The notes below the pieces were generated by a model that was not told where the DNA came from, made no database searches, and saw only the letters and a program-made list of their open reading frames with translations. The position numbers and the translations under genes were made by a program. DNA of 64,000 nucleotides from Amia ocellicauda (taxonomy: Eukaryota; Chordata; Actinopteri; Amiiformes; Amiidae): assembly GCF_036373705.1 (NCBI RefSeq), contig NC_089857.1:37272784-37336783 (forward strand), read 5' to 3'. Of the stretch, positions 1-24,100 are shown one piece after another. Numbering within the stretch: the first letter of the stretch is position 1; each line of letters opens with the position of its first letter.

Positions 1-212
1 CATTACGTCATAGGGCTACTACTTTGAGTAAACATTAAGTGTATAGAGAACGGTCTGGATTGAACGTATTATATGAAGGGGAGTCAACAAGTCATTTAAG
101 AAATGCCAGACAAGTACAGTACTTCAGTATTCAGGGCAGCAACACCAGCAATCATAATTGATTAACCAGCATTTAAATGTATCGTGTAGGTGGAGCAGCG
201 ATCATCACGCAC

Positions 213-450
213 CTGATCTGACCAGCCGGTCCAGTCTCTCGATGCTCGGAGAGGGGATGCGGGACCGCGGGCTGCCCGGCGTGGACGACTCGGAGCCCAC
301 GTCCGTCCACGAGTCCTCATGCGTGAGCAGCAGCAGCTCTTTCACGCACTTGTGACACACGCTGTGCTGGCAGGGCAGGATGAGCGGGTGCGTGAACAGC
401 TCCTTGCACACCGGGCAGATCAGCTCCCGCTCGATGCTCTTCATGGGAAC
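213..450 (-). CDS. trim36: TRIM36 coding exon 2 (first half of RING finger)
   Basis: The acceptor CCCCAG ends at 451 and the donor GTGCGT starts at 212. The exon is 238 nt, phase 0 in and phase 1 out. It encodes 79 residues with zinc-binding C-x2-C and C-x-H-x3-C-x2-C arrangements. A Ser/Pro-rich linker (SSTPGSPRSRIPSPS) follows, which in this family interrupts the RING. Confidence 0.93.
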
Positions 451-3400
451 CTGGGGACAGATGCCACGACACCGCAAACACGTTACGTTTTGTCAACAGA
501 TCACACTTCGCCGCAGCTGGGGGCTGGGAAATCCTAACCATTGTCATTGGGCACAGCTGCTGCGGCTCGTTATTACAGGGATCTTTCCAGATCGCCTGGC
601 ACAAGACATGCAACTTTACAATTATAAAATAAACCTTAGAATTTACGTATAGTATTATAGTGTATTCTTCGCGAAATAGGCGCTCACGAAGGAATTAGTG
701 GTTTTTTTTTAATATTATAAAATATCCTACGTTGTTGATGCTGGAAAGTGAAACAATACAGAGGCAGCTTAAAAAGGGAAGTATAGACAATACTTGTTTC
801 ACGTAACGCATGCATACATCTGCATCTCCAGAATAACCCGATTTTAGTCAAATCTAAGTCATAACTGTACGCCGCACCACAGACAGCCTGCCTAAACAGA
901 AATATATAAACCCCGCACATTGCCGACGACGTGTCGCTTCACAGAACACACATTTAAAAAAAGATCAAGCCTTTCAAATTGTACCAGGATCTTATACACA
1001 ACTACTGCTCGCTAAACTTCATATAAAGGGACACAGCTGCATGCAACCTGCACTTACCGATGCCGCGGCCAATGAGCTACGTCTTGACGAAACCGCCGTC
1101 ATGATCAACCCCCCCCAAAAAAGGACCTTGTTGTAAAGTTTACAGTGTGAGAGACGCGTGATGAACGGAGGGCTGCGGTGCGGTGCGGTGCGGTGCTGCG
1201 CGCGGGTTAAATAGAGGCGCCCGCAGTGCGCGAGACGGGGCGGGGGCAGACGGGTCTCCATGGAAACGCTGCGCAGGAGAGGAGCGGCCCGTGCAGTAGG
1301 TCGTCATTTCACCGCTTATTTATTAATTATAACGATTTTTATAACGATTTTCTCATCAACACGAAAGGTAGACGTTTGCCCCAGAACCGAGTCACACAGA
1401 GGTGCTGTCTTGGACTGTGAACTGCATTATAAAAGGCGTGCTGTAAATCAGGCTGCGAGTGAGTGCGATGAGAGATACTAGTTCAAAGCCACACATGGTT
1501 CAAGTTATCGCCAGGAGTGTGAAAATGTGCTACTTGTGAATAAAACGCGTCTGCCTGAAGTCGTGGCCTTTGGTAGCTGGTGCCGGATGACGTAAGGAGA
1601 CGATATGATGAATCCAGACAAGCTGAGGTTGCGTTCGCGTTTGCGCAGGTCTTCGAGGGTCTGCGCAGCTCCGCCAATGGGCTCGGCCGGTCTGCGCAAC
1701 CTGAACGCAACGGATGACTCGTCAAAGCCGGCTGAGGTGTAACCTGAGCGGAAGGGTCTGTGTCCGGGTCTACCCCCCACCTGGCTGGCCACAGGCTCGG
1801 GCGGGTTGATTGAGTGCTAATTGTTTGGAAAACTCATACTTTTGCAGATGGGTCTCCTTTGTTTGCGTTGCAAAGAGGTGTCATCCAGAACCATTATAGA
1901 GTGTGGAGATGGGCGTCGTCCTAGAGATTGATTATTTCGAATCTGATTACTTGAATTATATTGTGTTATCTCAAGTTATAATTTCAATTAATTTCGGTAC
2001 CATACCATAGAACGACCATTTCCCCATAGTTTCCTTTCACAAAGAAGTGTATTATGTGGCCTTCCATTTGAGTCAATCTACGTAGGTCCTAAAAACATTT
2101 TTAAAAGAGCCTATAGCAAGTAATGTTAACATGATACCATGCAGGAAAATATTTTGATGCAAAAGAGCATTGCTTCCATGGAAAGAGCTGAAAGACTACA
2201 GTAACTCTTAGACCTCAAAGGACTATCATACTCCAAATTTCAGTTACTTAAAAAAACATTTCAAAGTGCACTGGAATGATGGGGGCCAGGTAACAAGACT
2301 GAATGGTTATGTGGTACAGAGGGGGTTAACAGATTAGGCTACATAGTTTGCATCTGTGTAGAGGTTTAGTTTAGTAATTGTCCCAATGCTGTTGGTGATT
2401 TGTTTAAAGTTTTTGCATTTTTCAAGTAAGGGAATAATTGTTGTAGATGGCGAGCATCTCCCCTTTCCTTTGTATAAGATTACTAGTGATGAGTTTATAA
2501 GAAAGTGCAAATGTATATAGACCTATTTGCCTTATTTTAATTAAGTCAGTTAAAGTCCTTCACAGGCCTAACTGGCTTTAAAGGTTTGGGGGGCTTATCC
2601 TGGTTTCTATAGCTTTAAGTGAACTAAGAGAATTAGACACCACTGAATGTAAATTGTTTTAGGTCTCAAGACAGATGACCCTTTAAATGCGCATTCTGTA
2701 AACAGACAAAGAGTACAGCTGTGTCAACTTTTATGTGATGTGGTCAAATGTAAAGGTACTACTCAGTTGTATTTTATAATAAATAGTAATCCTTTAAATG
2801 TGGACAAAACATTTGGTTCATAGATATAGGGTTGGTTTCACAGACACAAATTAGCACTAGTCATAGTCTGCTCAATATTAGTTTAGATTTTAGATTAGTA
2901 TTCCCAGACTAGTGTTAATCAAGGTCTGTGAAAGCAGACAATAGTGTTATTTGGTAAAGCTGGTTTCTATAGTTGACTAAACCCCTAGAGGCATGTGTTA
3001 TACAGTACATATGTTCTGTGTGTTGCACCCTCCTGATTCACCTAGTTTTGTTGCAATAAGCTATGCCTTAAGCCTTAGGCATATGCATTGTAATATGGGG
3101 TCAAATAAGTTTAGCTGCTATTCAGATAAAAGTAAAAAGGAAAAGTGTATCGACCACATCACCCACACTTAGTGAAATCCTGTTTTGTGAAGAAATGATC
3201 ATAGAGCTCTTATTTACATGTCTGTGGGGATTGAAATCAGAGCTTCAATTAGAGTCGGAACAGGAAACGAAAATAGAAAATTAATTAATTGTAAAGCTCT
3301 CAATTTCCTTTTATTATAGAAAAAATAGGTCTGACTTTACAGTGATTTATTATGATATTCTATGGCTTAAAAATGCGTTACAAATGTATCTATTTCTTCT

Positions 3401-6400
3401 ATATTCTCACTGAATGTACCTTTCATTACACATTCATTATGCAGGGAAAGCTTGCAATTCAGAAGTATAGTACACAGTACTTGGGTTATCAGATGGGATT
3501 ATATCTTGATATATGTAGCCTAACTATACAGAGTGATAAGTAACAAAACTATTGCAGATAAAAGCAGCTCTTAAATGACCTGGGCCTAATAGTATCTCTG
3601 CAGGTGTTCATTAAGACATGAGGGACAATGGTTGAAACCACTGGCTAAGATGTTTTTAACATATCTTTAAAAAATGGTTTATTTCAGCCTTTTATGTTAG
3701 GAGAATGGGGGTTACCAACTTCACAAAGTAGGTATAACACAAGAAAGCTTAATTCTTTAACTCAAGTTTGTAGTAAAGTAAAGAGTAGTTCAATTGAAAC
3801 GCCCCCTTGGGATGATACAATTAGTTGAGTATGACAGAAATTTGTATTATGACTGCTTTTATTTCATTGAATCCAAACTGCTAAACATGTCACAAACCAA
3901 TAAACCTTTATTGAACCACTCATGTGTTTGGCTAATTTTGTTTCAATTCGTTAATAAGACGCACAAAGATGGAATGAAATGTGTGTAGACAGCAATGATC
4001 TGTCAGAATACTCTAGGCCAAGGTTACTTTACAGACAAGTCAGTCATGCATTTTTTTTTTCTTCAAGGGCATTTCTTATGACTGATAAAACGCCCCCATT
4101 TTCTCAGTTCTCGTCCTGTTATGTTTTTTCTTCAAGCCTCTTGACTGACCTGTAGTCTCTTTTAATTGACTTATGCCTGCAGTCAGTTCAGAAGCCGTCA
4201 GATTGTCTGTGCTGCTCTCACTATCAGAATGAATCTAGCGCTCTTATTCCTTCCGAACAATAGTAATCACATACAAATGCAGCATCCTTCACATGCTAAA
4301 ATAACAATTCCTGCATCCGAGTCTGGCTGCTCCAGAAATCGGCTGTTATCAGACCGTAGAGGAAGAGCACCTGTGGTAAATGGACAGCCCTAACAAACAA
4401 TTAGGCCTAATGAAGGTAGAGTGGGTTCTAGAAAAAAGTTTATTACTAACTAGTATAAATACGTTTATTTATTAAGACTGTGTTTTTATTGCACAAATAT
4501 TTGAATGCAGAACTGATCAACCCAACCTCTCTCCCCAAAGAGCAGTGAAGTCAATAGTTCTATGTCTTAAATTAGCATCTTTAATTGTAGTTTACCATAA
4601 GATCATTCAACATAGGGCAGGGTAAACATTACAAATGTTAATTCATAGCTTTAAAACACCCCAATTGTTTTTATGGGGCAAAAAGCTTGTTGGTGCAAGC
4701 AATGTTCCTCTGGTCAGTTAACAGGATAAAATGCAACTCCTGTTTGGGTTAATGTACTCAAACCCTTGTTCTAAAGGGCACCTCTCAGATCTTGAACCTG
4801 GCCACGGTGCACGAGGCAGAGACATGGTCGGTGTCATGCCTGATTATAGCTTTCCCTGAAACATATCCGCGTGGCCTGATGCATCAGTAATAGGATCTGA
4901 AACCACCTCCTCTAATCACTTATTCAAATCTATCCCAGCACATAACTAATCAATTTGTCACCTTTGTACAATGTTAGGTGTAAGGGATATTCCTATAGAT
5001 TATAATATTTCACTTTCAAGGAACCACAATATGAAAAACAATGTAAAATATGTTCTGGTCTGATACTGCAGCAAGAAAAATCCTTTAATTCCATGACTTA
5101 GCAGATTTGGCTCTGTGGGGCTGGGAGATTTTTCAAGGATACTGAATCAGTGCAGTTCAGAAAACAGAAGACAATTTGGAATTTCTTCTGCAAGGGAAAG
5201 TTCAATTAAAACCATGCATATGCCTGATGTTTAATTATATATGAAGTCTGATTACTTCAGATTTGGAAATCACCAAGATGTGTCTTTACATTTGCTTAAG
5301 CAATGATATATGCTTTTGATAAACACAAAAGGGATCTTGCATCACAAGCTTCATCTGTATGCTTTTACACAGTGGCAGTACACTTCAATTTTGCATCCCA
5401 TTCAATGAGCAAATAGTTTGTCTTTGAAGCTTTTGTTATCCTGCAAGACATTGTGTAATTTAGATACACGTTTTTACTGAACTCCTTTTTGAACCGGGTA
5501 CTGATTTCTTAAGTTCCAGGTCCACTATAATTGATTTATTCTTTCAAAATCGTAAAAGAATCTGTTACACAAAGCATTCCATTCATTTGTCTATTTCTCT
5601 ATTGTGTTTTGTTGTCGATGTCGGGAAGGATTTGATCCACTGTGTGGATCGAGCTGCACTCCTTGTGTAAAGAAAATCATTGTTACTATAGATAGGTCCC
5701 ATGCAAAGCAAGCACAGCTCCGTCCTTAACCCTATCTGTTCACTCATGCTCAGCTTTACGTGACGTCACATTCAGTCCTGCAGAGCCTGTCAATTTCAAT
5801 TGCTACATTGTTGCATTATTTAGCACTGAGAAACAACAGTTTTGTAAAAGTGCTACAGATCTCTAGCAACACAACCATTGTACAATATATATGTGTGCAT
5901 GCGTGTGTTTTAGTAACAATTATAAATGTATTAGTAAATAAATAATCAGCCGTGAAATATTGTATATAATTAATTCTCTGTCTATATATCTGTTTATCAT
6001 ATGCAGATACGATTTATTTTGATTTTATTGAAAGATATAGTTCCTGGCGGGTCCAAATGTACCCCTTTTTCTTAGACCCTGCCAGCATACTGTGAAGTAT
6101 TTTCCCTACAAATAAGCTGTGGGATATTATATTCATTGCTGTAGTATTAATCCATTCATTCGTCCATTGATTGCATGATGCACTATTCTGTGATTTAGTA
6201 CTCTTTTCTATTTTATTTTTGGTGCAGTGATATTCTGTCTTCTGTGGGACAGATCGGTTTTAAATCGCAGTTATGAAGCCGACGCCACCCACGTTACTGA
6301 CAACGTTTAATAACGGATCAAATCTAAATCTGCAATAAATCCAAGGCTTCATAAATTACAAAGTAAAGATTTTAAAGCCGGAGGTGCTGGGTTAATAATG

Positions 6401-6599
6401 TTAACAATATAATCGACAAATAGCATCGCATACAACAGTCATATCCGACGATGCGCTGTGATGGGAGTGTATCTGGATATATGTAGCCTAACTATACAGA
6501 ACTAAATTGTACCAAATTATAATGTGTTTCACTTACCTCATCCATAGTAATCCTCTCTACTATAGAGCCAAACTCGGACATTTCATCAGAATCGGACAT
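213..6599 (-). CDS. trim36: TRIM36, N-terminal part (RING-type E3 ubiquitin ligase), cut by window edge
   Basis: TRIM36 is a RING, B-box and coiled-coil ubiquitin ligase of the C-I (MID-like) TRIM group that acts on microtubules and early embryonic patterning. Two coding exons are visible on the minus strand. Exon 1 (6599-6537) encodes MSDSDEMSEFGSIVERITMD plus Glu and ends at GTAAGT in phase 0. Exon 2 (450-213) follows a CCCCAG acceptor, starts VPMKSIEREL and carries the first half of the RING: CPVCKELF, then CQHSVCHKC. It ends one base into a Gly codon at GTGCGT. The N-terminus matches the conserved MSEFG segment of vertebrate TRIM36. The remaining RING cysteines, B-boxes, COS, FN3 and SPRY lie beyond position 1. 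The first intron is about 6.1 kb and holds a candidate alternative first exon at 1058-1102. Identity is firm; the gene is incomplete here. Confidence 0.93.
1058..1102 (-). CDS. trim36: Candidate alternative first coding exon of TRIM36
   Basis: A minus-strand ATG at 1102 opens a 15-codon frame (MTAVSSRRSSLAAAS) that runs without a stop into a consensus GTAAGT donor at 1057. It ends in phase 0, exactly the phase needed to join TRIM36 exon 2 at 450. Upstream, in the correct order for minus-strand transcription, lie a TATA-like box, a GC box and an RFX-like palindrome in a local GC-rich patch. This would replace the acidic first exon with a basic, Ser-rich N-terminus. No transcript evidence is available, so this is inference from splice phase and promoter layout. 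Confidence 0.5.
1207..1267 (-). promoter_or_regulatory. Candidate internal TRIM36 promoter: RFX-like palindrome, GC box, TATA
   Basis: Reading the minus strand 5' to 3': a GTTTCCATGGAGAC palindrome (1267-1254) resembling an RFX X-box, a CCCCCGCCCC GC box (1246-1237), then TATTTAA (1213-1207). The candidate alternative exon begins about 100 bp further on. The surrounding 1140-1300 is GC-rich inside AT-rich intron, and a second GC-rich patch with a TGACGTAA element (1588-1595) lies upstream. Confidence 0.45.
2836..2933. repeat. Short hairpin element (MITE-like) in TRIM36 intron 1
   Basis: The left arm (2836-2862, TTTCACAGACACAAATTAGC then ACTAGTC) is complementary, with a few mismatches, to the right arm (2907-2933), giving arms of about 27 bp around a 44-bp loop. 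The arms resemble fish repeats with the CAGAC...TTAA...CTAGTC pattern. No clear target-site duplication was seen. Confidence 0.5.
3495..3533 (+). repeat. 38-bp direct repeat, copy 1
   Basis: The block containing GATATATGTAGCCTAACTAT is repeated at 6463-6500 in the same orientation with only a few differences. The two copies bracket about 2.9 kb of TRIM36 intron 1. No transposon ends were recognised. Confidence 0.55.
6463..6500 (+). repeat. 38-bp direct repeat, copy 2
   Basis: This is the second copy of the block at 3495-3533. On the gene strand it starts about 35 nt inside intron 1, downstream of the exon 1 donor at 6536. Confidence 0.55.
6537..6599 (-). CDS. trim36: TRIM36 coding exon 1 (canonical start)
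   Basis: This 21-codon exon starts with ATG at 6599 and ends at a GTAAGT donor (6536-6531). It encodes an acidic N-terminus with the MSEFGSIVERI segment. It joins exon 2 in phase 0. Upstream sequence (about 6600-6800) should hold the 5' UTR and main promoter, but no clear TATA box is visible. Confidence 0.88.
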
Positions 6600-7365
6600 G
6601 TTTAAAAGGTGAAATGACACAAAACGGTGCGAGTTCAAATATAATAATGCACAATGTAGCACCACTGTAGCTCTTCCCACAAAAGATGCGCCTTTTCTGA
6701 GCCAATGCGTCTTGTGCGCGCTAAAGATGATCAATGGCCACTAGCCTAAGTGCCCACTACACACGGAGCAGATAAAAGATGCAATAACTGAAACTGTGCC
6801 AGGCTGCCTTGGGGTGGACATTTGGTCAGCGAGGGAATCATCTTTCTCAAGACGAAAGCCCGCCTCCCCTGCTCGTCCCGGGGCGTGAACTCAGCCATTG
6901 GATGTCTTCTGCGGGAGAGAGGACCTGTTGTGGGTGCCGTCTTGCTTTCAGTGATATTCCTGGCTAGATTGAATGGGATTCATAACACAGCGCTTGGATT
7001 CATTCTTCACTTCACTTCTTCATTATGGGGCAATACAATTCAATAGGTTGTGTTTTATTTTTCAAATGATCGTTCTTCTTTTCCAATTTAAACTGACAAG
7101 CACATTGTGTTATGGGAGAATTAGTGTAATAGACGTTTGTGTGTACAAACAAATTACAAAATCATCTTCAAAGCAGTTTACAGTGGGTATATTGATTTAT
7201 AAACTTCTTCACAAATCAGCCGCTTGTTACAGGCTAATCGTGAGAACGCAGCAATCAGCTTAAAGGGGATGTTTTCATAGCTGTAAAATATTTTATGCAG
7301 AACCGAATTTATTATAACACGTTACCTTTAAATTATTGCATGGCCTTAATAGTAGGAAACTCGTA

Positions 7366-7377
7366 AGTGTGTGTGTA

Positions 7378-7410
<33 letters not shown>
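7366..7410. repeat. (GT)n(AT)n microsatellite
   Basis: A short GT run leads into a run of AT dinucleotides between TRIM36 and PGGT1B. Confidence 0.9.
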
Positions 7411-7418
<8 letters not shown>

Positions 7419-7876
7419 CCTTCGTCATCATGACATCTGCGAGAGTGACAGACGGTGACACGCTGTATTTATTTGAAAACAGACAGCTGGCGAATATGGT
7501 TGCTTACCCTAAGTAGCGAAAAATGCGTCATTATAAGCACGGCAGCCCGTTTTGCTATTTGAATCCAATTGCAAATACCATGTTTATGATGTGCAGGGAT
7601 CTAACAACCCGGGATTAGGGCTAGGATCTCTGGATGGCTCTAGCGTTTACATCAAACCGGCAGATGGGAACTGTGTACAGGGGGCAGTTCTCCTACAGGT
7701 TGCTTTTCCTGCACTGGCATGTTATCATGCAGAGTTATATTGCCTAATTATTCAGCAATTAGGTGAGTCAGTTGTCACCATTATGTTGGGAGTTGAAGTC
7801 CCAATTAACTTTTATTACTTAAAGTTATATCAGTAAAGTAATACCCTTTTATATTTATAGCATGAATAATTATGAA

Positions 7877-7879
<3 letters not shown>

Positions 7880-7940
<61 letters not shown>
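7880..7940. repeat. (TA)n(CA)n microsatellite
   Basis: About 23 TA dinucleotides are followed by about 7 CA dinucleotides just beyond the predicted PGGT1B 3' end. Confidence 0.92.
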
Positions 7941-8022
7941 TTAATCTGAGCAAAAATCAACATTCATATGCACACTGCATGCCATAAATTAACAATAAAC
8001 CATGTTGTTTACAGCTAGAGTT

Positions 8023-9015
8023 TTTATTCTATAAACAGAATATTGAAAAACTCATTTAGAAAATTAGTATAAAGTACTTTACATTGAAGTATTGACATTG
8101 AGTAGGTGTCATTCAGTCAAACAGTGCTTGTTATACATACCACTAGTTAGAGCAAACATTCATGTGTCTCATGAAACATCAGCAATACAGACTAATCTTG
8201 GCGGTGTACTTTGGGTAGCATGCACTTAGATTCTGCTGTCCGAGGCACACAGTGCAGTATGGCTGGTCAGAAAACTAGCTTTTATATTTGTATTTTAGAA
8301 GGGCTGTGATAACATAAGAACTACTATAGGTGCAGCTACATCTAAAGAAAGTCTCTGTGAAGGAGTGTATGCTACCAGGGCAAGTGGTGGCTGGTCCGAT
8401 ACCAATTCAAGAGCCTTGTGGCAACAGCAGTTTCCTCTATAAACAATACTGACAAACTTTAAAAGGTTAATACTTTAGAGAGGAATAACACCATCAGGTT
8501 TTCTCCTCTCTTGCCCATTGTGAAGAAGGTAAAATGGTCAAGCAAAACATTTTTTAACAGCAACATTTGTAACAAAAGAAAAAAAAAATGAATGAAGGCA
8601 GAAAGTCTGAAAATTGACTCAAATAAAACGGTCAGCATTACTGAGATTCGAGGTGCCAGAAACCCCGATTAGCATTCATTTATGGATCAGAATTTGATAA
8701 ATTAAAAAATTTAAAGAATAAGCCTCCCGAGAAACCTTAAAAAACAAAAACTGCTCATTTGCCAAGTCAATGAAATCCCATTCATTCAATTTGCCCTCAA
8801 TAATTGAAGACCGACTCGATTACTTATTTATCCCTCCCTGACGTTCAGTCACAAGAAACCCTTTGACATGCTACCCACTAACACTCCAGATACTGCTAAC
8901 GTTATTCACAGTAGTCGATTTGGTACATGAGAATCCAGCACTGGTGAACGGCACATGGCTTTTTAAATTCTTGCTCGTTTTCTATGCGAGTATGGAGTAG
9001 TTTGTGAAAGGGCTG
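8023..9015 (-). other. pggt1b: Probable PGGT1B 3' UTR
   Basis: This follows the PGGT1B stop codon on the minus strand. The first AATAAA-type signal seen is at 8028-8023 (TTTATT on the plus strand), giving a 3' UTR of about 1 kb. The end point is an estimate. Confidence 0.4.
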
Positions 9016-20993
<11,978 letters not shown>

Positions 20994-20999
20994 TTTATT
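20994..20999 (-). promoter_or_regulatory. ccdc112: Candidate CCDC112 polyadenylation signal
   Basis: AATAAA on the minus strand, about 120 nt beyond the CCDC112 stop codon. It is the first canonical hexamer after the stop. Confidence 0.45.
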
Positions 21000-21117
21000 A
21001 GAGAAAAACAATACAGTAAAAAAAAATGTTCATGGTCTATGATTTACAAAAAACGTATGTAAAAATAAATAACATAACGGGATCTTGGATGTATGCTGTG
21101 CCTTGAGATAAGGCTGG

Positions 21118-21148
21118 TTATAACCCTTGTCTCCAGCTTGGTACAGCC
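21118..21148 (-). CDS. ccdc112: CCDC112 exon 10 (last, 31 nt)
   Basis: The acceptor TTTCACAG is followed by a codon-completing base and AVPSWRQGL, then TAA at 21120-21118. Confidence 0.9.
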
Positions 21149-24100
21149 CTGTGAAAGAAATCATGACTTAATTAAGCAAGAAAGCATATATTTGTAGATT
21201 GGACAATTGTTATAGAGGTTATGTAAGCAAATGTACCTATGAGGCATATTTAACAAGGGTCCTCCTCCTGTTGGGCCGATCTCTTTGGTGCGCTCTTCCC
21301 ACCCTTTAGTGGGATTCCAAAGCCTTGAAGGATCTCTGCTGATGTGCACTTCAACCTGCAGATACAGGATTCATCAGAGATGTACAAACCCTTGACCTCT
21401 GTGGGGATACGTTTGTAAAAACACTGAAAACCATGGAAAGGTATGCCATCTTCCAATTGTCACCTTCTCCTTCAGCTTGGCAAGCCGCTTCTCGCGCTCA
21501 GCTTCCTCCTGTTCCTTTGCTTGTTTTTCCTGTAGCTTGCTCTCTAATTTGGAGAAATCCTGAGGAAGAAACACATTGGTGGGAAATTTCCCTTTTTCAT
21601 AGTTCAAAATGAAAATACACTACATCTGTGAACAGATACACAGTAATTAAAACAATCAGACCAACAAATCATTAGTTTCAGTTGGTGGCGGTTTGCATTC
21701 CATAAAGTGAGCCCCTTCGCTGTAATTCAGAACAACAGGGGATTCTGTTTTGCATGAATTGAACCCCCTCTAATTATTTTCCCAGTTGGAAAGAAAAGTC
21801 ACTTATCATGTTAGGGGGTTGATGAAACCTGTATTAACACCAGGATTTAATTTGCCAGTCCCTACATTGATTGAGTAACAACACAAGACCGCTGGTTGAG
21901 TTGGCTTTATATGGTTTTCTTTATGGAAATTCAAAGAGCATCATTAACACTTACTCGCTTCTGAAACTTCACAATCTCCCTGGCAGCCTGTCTCCTCTTC
22001 TCCTCCAGCTCCGCCTGTTCCCTCATCAACTTCTCAAGCTGGAGGAGCTCTTCCCGCTCCGTCTTCTGCCGAGTGTATGCTTCCACAGCCAGCTTGACCT
22101 CCAGTTGCCTCCTCTGCTCCTCCTTGGCCCTCCTCCTGTTGTAGACCTCCTCCCTGAGCTGCTGCTCCTTCTCCTGGGCCATCTGCAGCTCCTTCTCTCT
22201 CTTCCAGGCCTCCAGCCGGGCCTCCTTCTCCCTCTTCTCCTGCTCTTCCTTGCGTCTCCGAGCCTCTGCGCGGGCCAGGCGCTCCCTCTCCAGCTCGCCG
22301 GCAGACTTCTCTTTCTGCTTAAGTAGCTCTTCCTTTTCAAGTTGCTTCTTAGCTTTCCACTTGAGTATTGCCTTGATGATGTATAAAAATAAAATAAAAA
22401 CATTAAACAGAAGTGACCGATATGTTTAGTATGGAAATTTCACTAACTGCTTACTAAAGGGGTATTATAAAAGTCCTACACTTGCGTTTAGATACATGGG
22501 ACCAAAACACAAGCCCTACCTCTTTTTTCCTTTCTTCAAGGAACAGAAACTCTTGATACCAGTTTTCATGGAGTCTGGTCTCTTCCTCAGTTCTGCCTGG
22601 GAGATACATGAGCGCTTCCTTCATGTACACTGGCTTCCCACTGTGCTTTGTCCAGATTTTTAAGAAGTTCTGATGATCATAATCATCCCAGCCGCCCTGG
22701 CGCCCTCCTGTCTGCTGCAGGAACTTCTCAAACTCCACCACCTCCACAGGCAGATCCTCCTCCAGAGTTTTGGTAAGTCGAACCTTAGCCACAGCTTTGG
22801 GACAGGCCTTTGGAGCAGTAGCCACAGCTAAAGCCCAGGTCACAATCTTCTTTTCAAAAGCAAGGATTTCCTGAGAGCAAATCTTCTCTTCCTTCAAGAG
22901 TTCATCGTAACTGGAAAGAAAAATATGAATTTCCAGGTGCAGCTCTGCAATTACAATAGCATTATGCATAATCACCGGCCTAAACTTAGAATACAACTTT
23001 TTTTAAGTCCTGGTAAATATCCACTATTATTGTCATGTTGTGAATATAATGACTTGAGTGATTTCATAGATGATTAAGTTAGTGTTGAATAAATACCAGC
23101 TGATTCGCCATCGTCAACCCCACTAGTTCTGAATACTGCGTGACTTACATTTGCCGCTGTTCTTCTTTGAAGACATTGATAGAATTTTCAACTTCCTCCA
23201 TTATTTCCTTTAGTTTCTCAATATCTAAATTAAAATGAATAAGTAAATATTAAATTTGCCGCCACACAACAAAGAAATACATGTTGTCTACATAAAACAA
23301 TATAGAATTATTTTTAAATAATTTCTCAGTGCCCTCTACTGGAGCACCAACAACAACCCAATACACTTTATGTATCTTAACTTCTGAAGTCAAGCAGGTC
23401 AGGCTTGTTTTGCTTCTGGCTGCATATATTGGTAAAGCTCGGAACTTGAATGAAATGCATCACAGTGGTCCATAATAATGCAAACATACAAAAAACGAGC
23501 AAGCATGCCATCAAGTACAAATGGACTATAAAATTAATTCAACTGACATACATTCTGGTGTGGGCTTCACGTCCTGCAGCTGTCTTTGGAATCTGTTCAC
23601 GCTGTTGTGGATTTTGAGAAGCTGCTGCTGCAGTTTAATCTCTGTTAGTGAAGAAATCACATGAGAACAATCATGAAGGACTAGCATCTCAGTTTACAGT
23701 TCAAAAGCAGGGCTGGAAATGATTTTCTCGGGATATACAATAAATCCATGTATTAAACAAGCAAAAACAGATTAAAGATGATTTAAAAGCAATTCTAAGG
23801 TCAAACATGATTAGGAATCAAATTAAGGAGGTTGATCCAGTTCTGCATCAATATTAGATAAATAATATAGTCACTAAAATGAATTGTTATAATACAGACA
23901 GAAATAACAAATAAATAAATAATGTTTGACATGTGAAAGTTTCATAAAGAGCACTATATTTACTAAACCTACGTTCACGTTTCTTGTTATTCACCAGTTT
24001 AAGGTCTAGCTCTTCCAGATTTCCGAAGTCTTTTCTGAAATCGTTCTTCTTGTTATAAAGATGCATGTTCTTGTCTTTTTCGAGATTAGCAATCCTGAAA

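Larger units (their letters stand above)
1103..6536. other. TRIM36 intron 1 (upstream of the alternative exon)
   Basis: No further exon is recognised here. The stretch holds the internal promoter patch, a hairpin element at 2836-2933 and one copy of a 38-bp direct repeat (3495-3533). A second copy of that repeat (6463-6500) sits just inside the intron next to the exon 1 donor. The rest is AT-rich single-copy-looking sequence. Confidence 0.6.
6600..8022. other. TRIM36 5' flank and spacer to PGGT1B
   Basis: The stretch holds the presumed TRIM36 5' UTR and promoter (6600 to about 6800) and the short spacer to the PGGT1B 3' end. It contains two AT-type microsatellites (7366-7410 and 7880-7940). 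No other gene was recognised; the ORFs here are short and unlike any known protein. Confidence 0.55.

Noticed and set aside
1483..1792. GC-rich minus-strand frames of 80-95 codons upstream of the TRIM36 alternative exon
   Set aside because: They match no TRIM36 N-terminus I know and have no matching splice donor in phase. More likely part of a CpG-rich promoter patch.
4760..4840. B-box-like GGTTCAAGATC on the minus strand, possible tRNA or SINE
   Set aside because: No A-box at the right distance and no cloverleaf could be drawn by eye.
3495..6500. Direct repeats as solo LTR ends
   Set aside because: At 38 bp they are far too short. No primer-binding site, polypurine tract or TG...CA ends were seen.
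21871..22326. Leu/Pro-rich 151-codon open frame on the plus strand
   Set aside because: It is the antisense of the GC-rich, Glu/Lys-rich CCDC112 exon 7, which automatically produces Leu-rich reverse frames.
22026..22403. Arg/Ser-rich 125-codon frame on the minus strand
   Set aside because: It is an out-of-frame reading of CCDC112 exon 7. The correct frame is fixed by splice phases on both sides.
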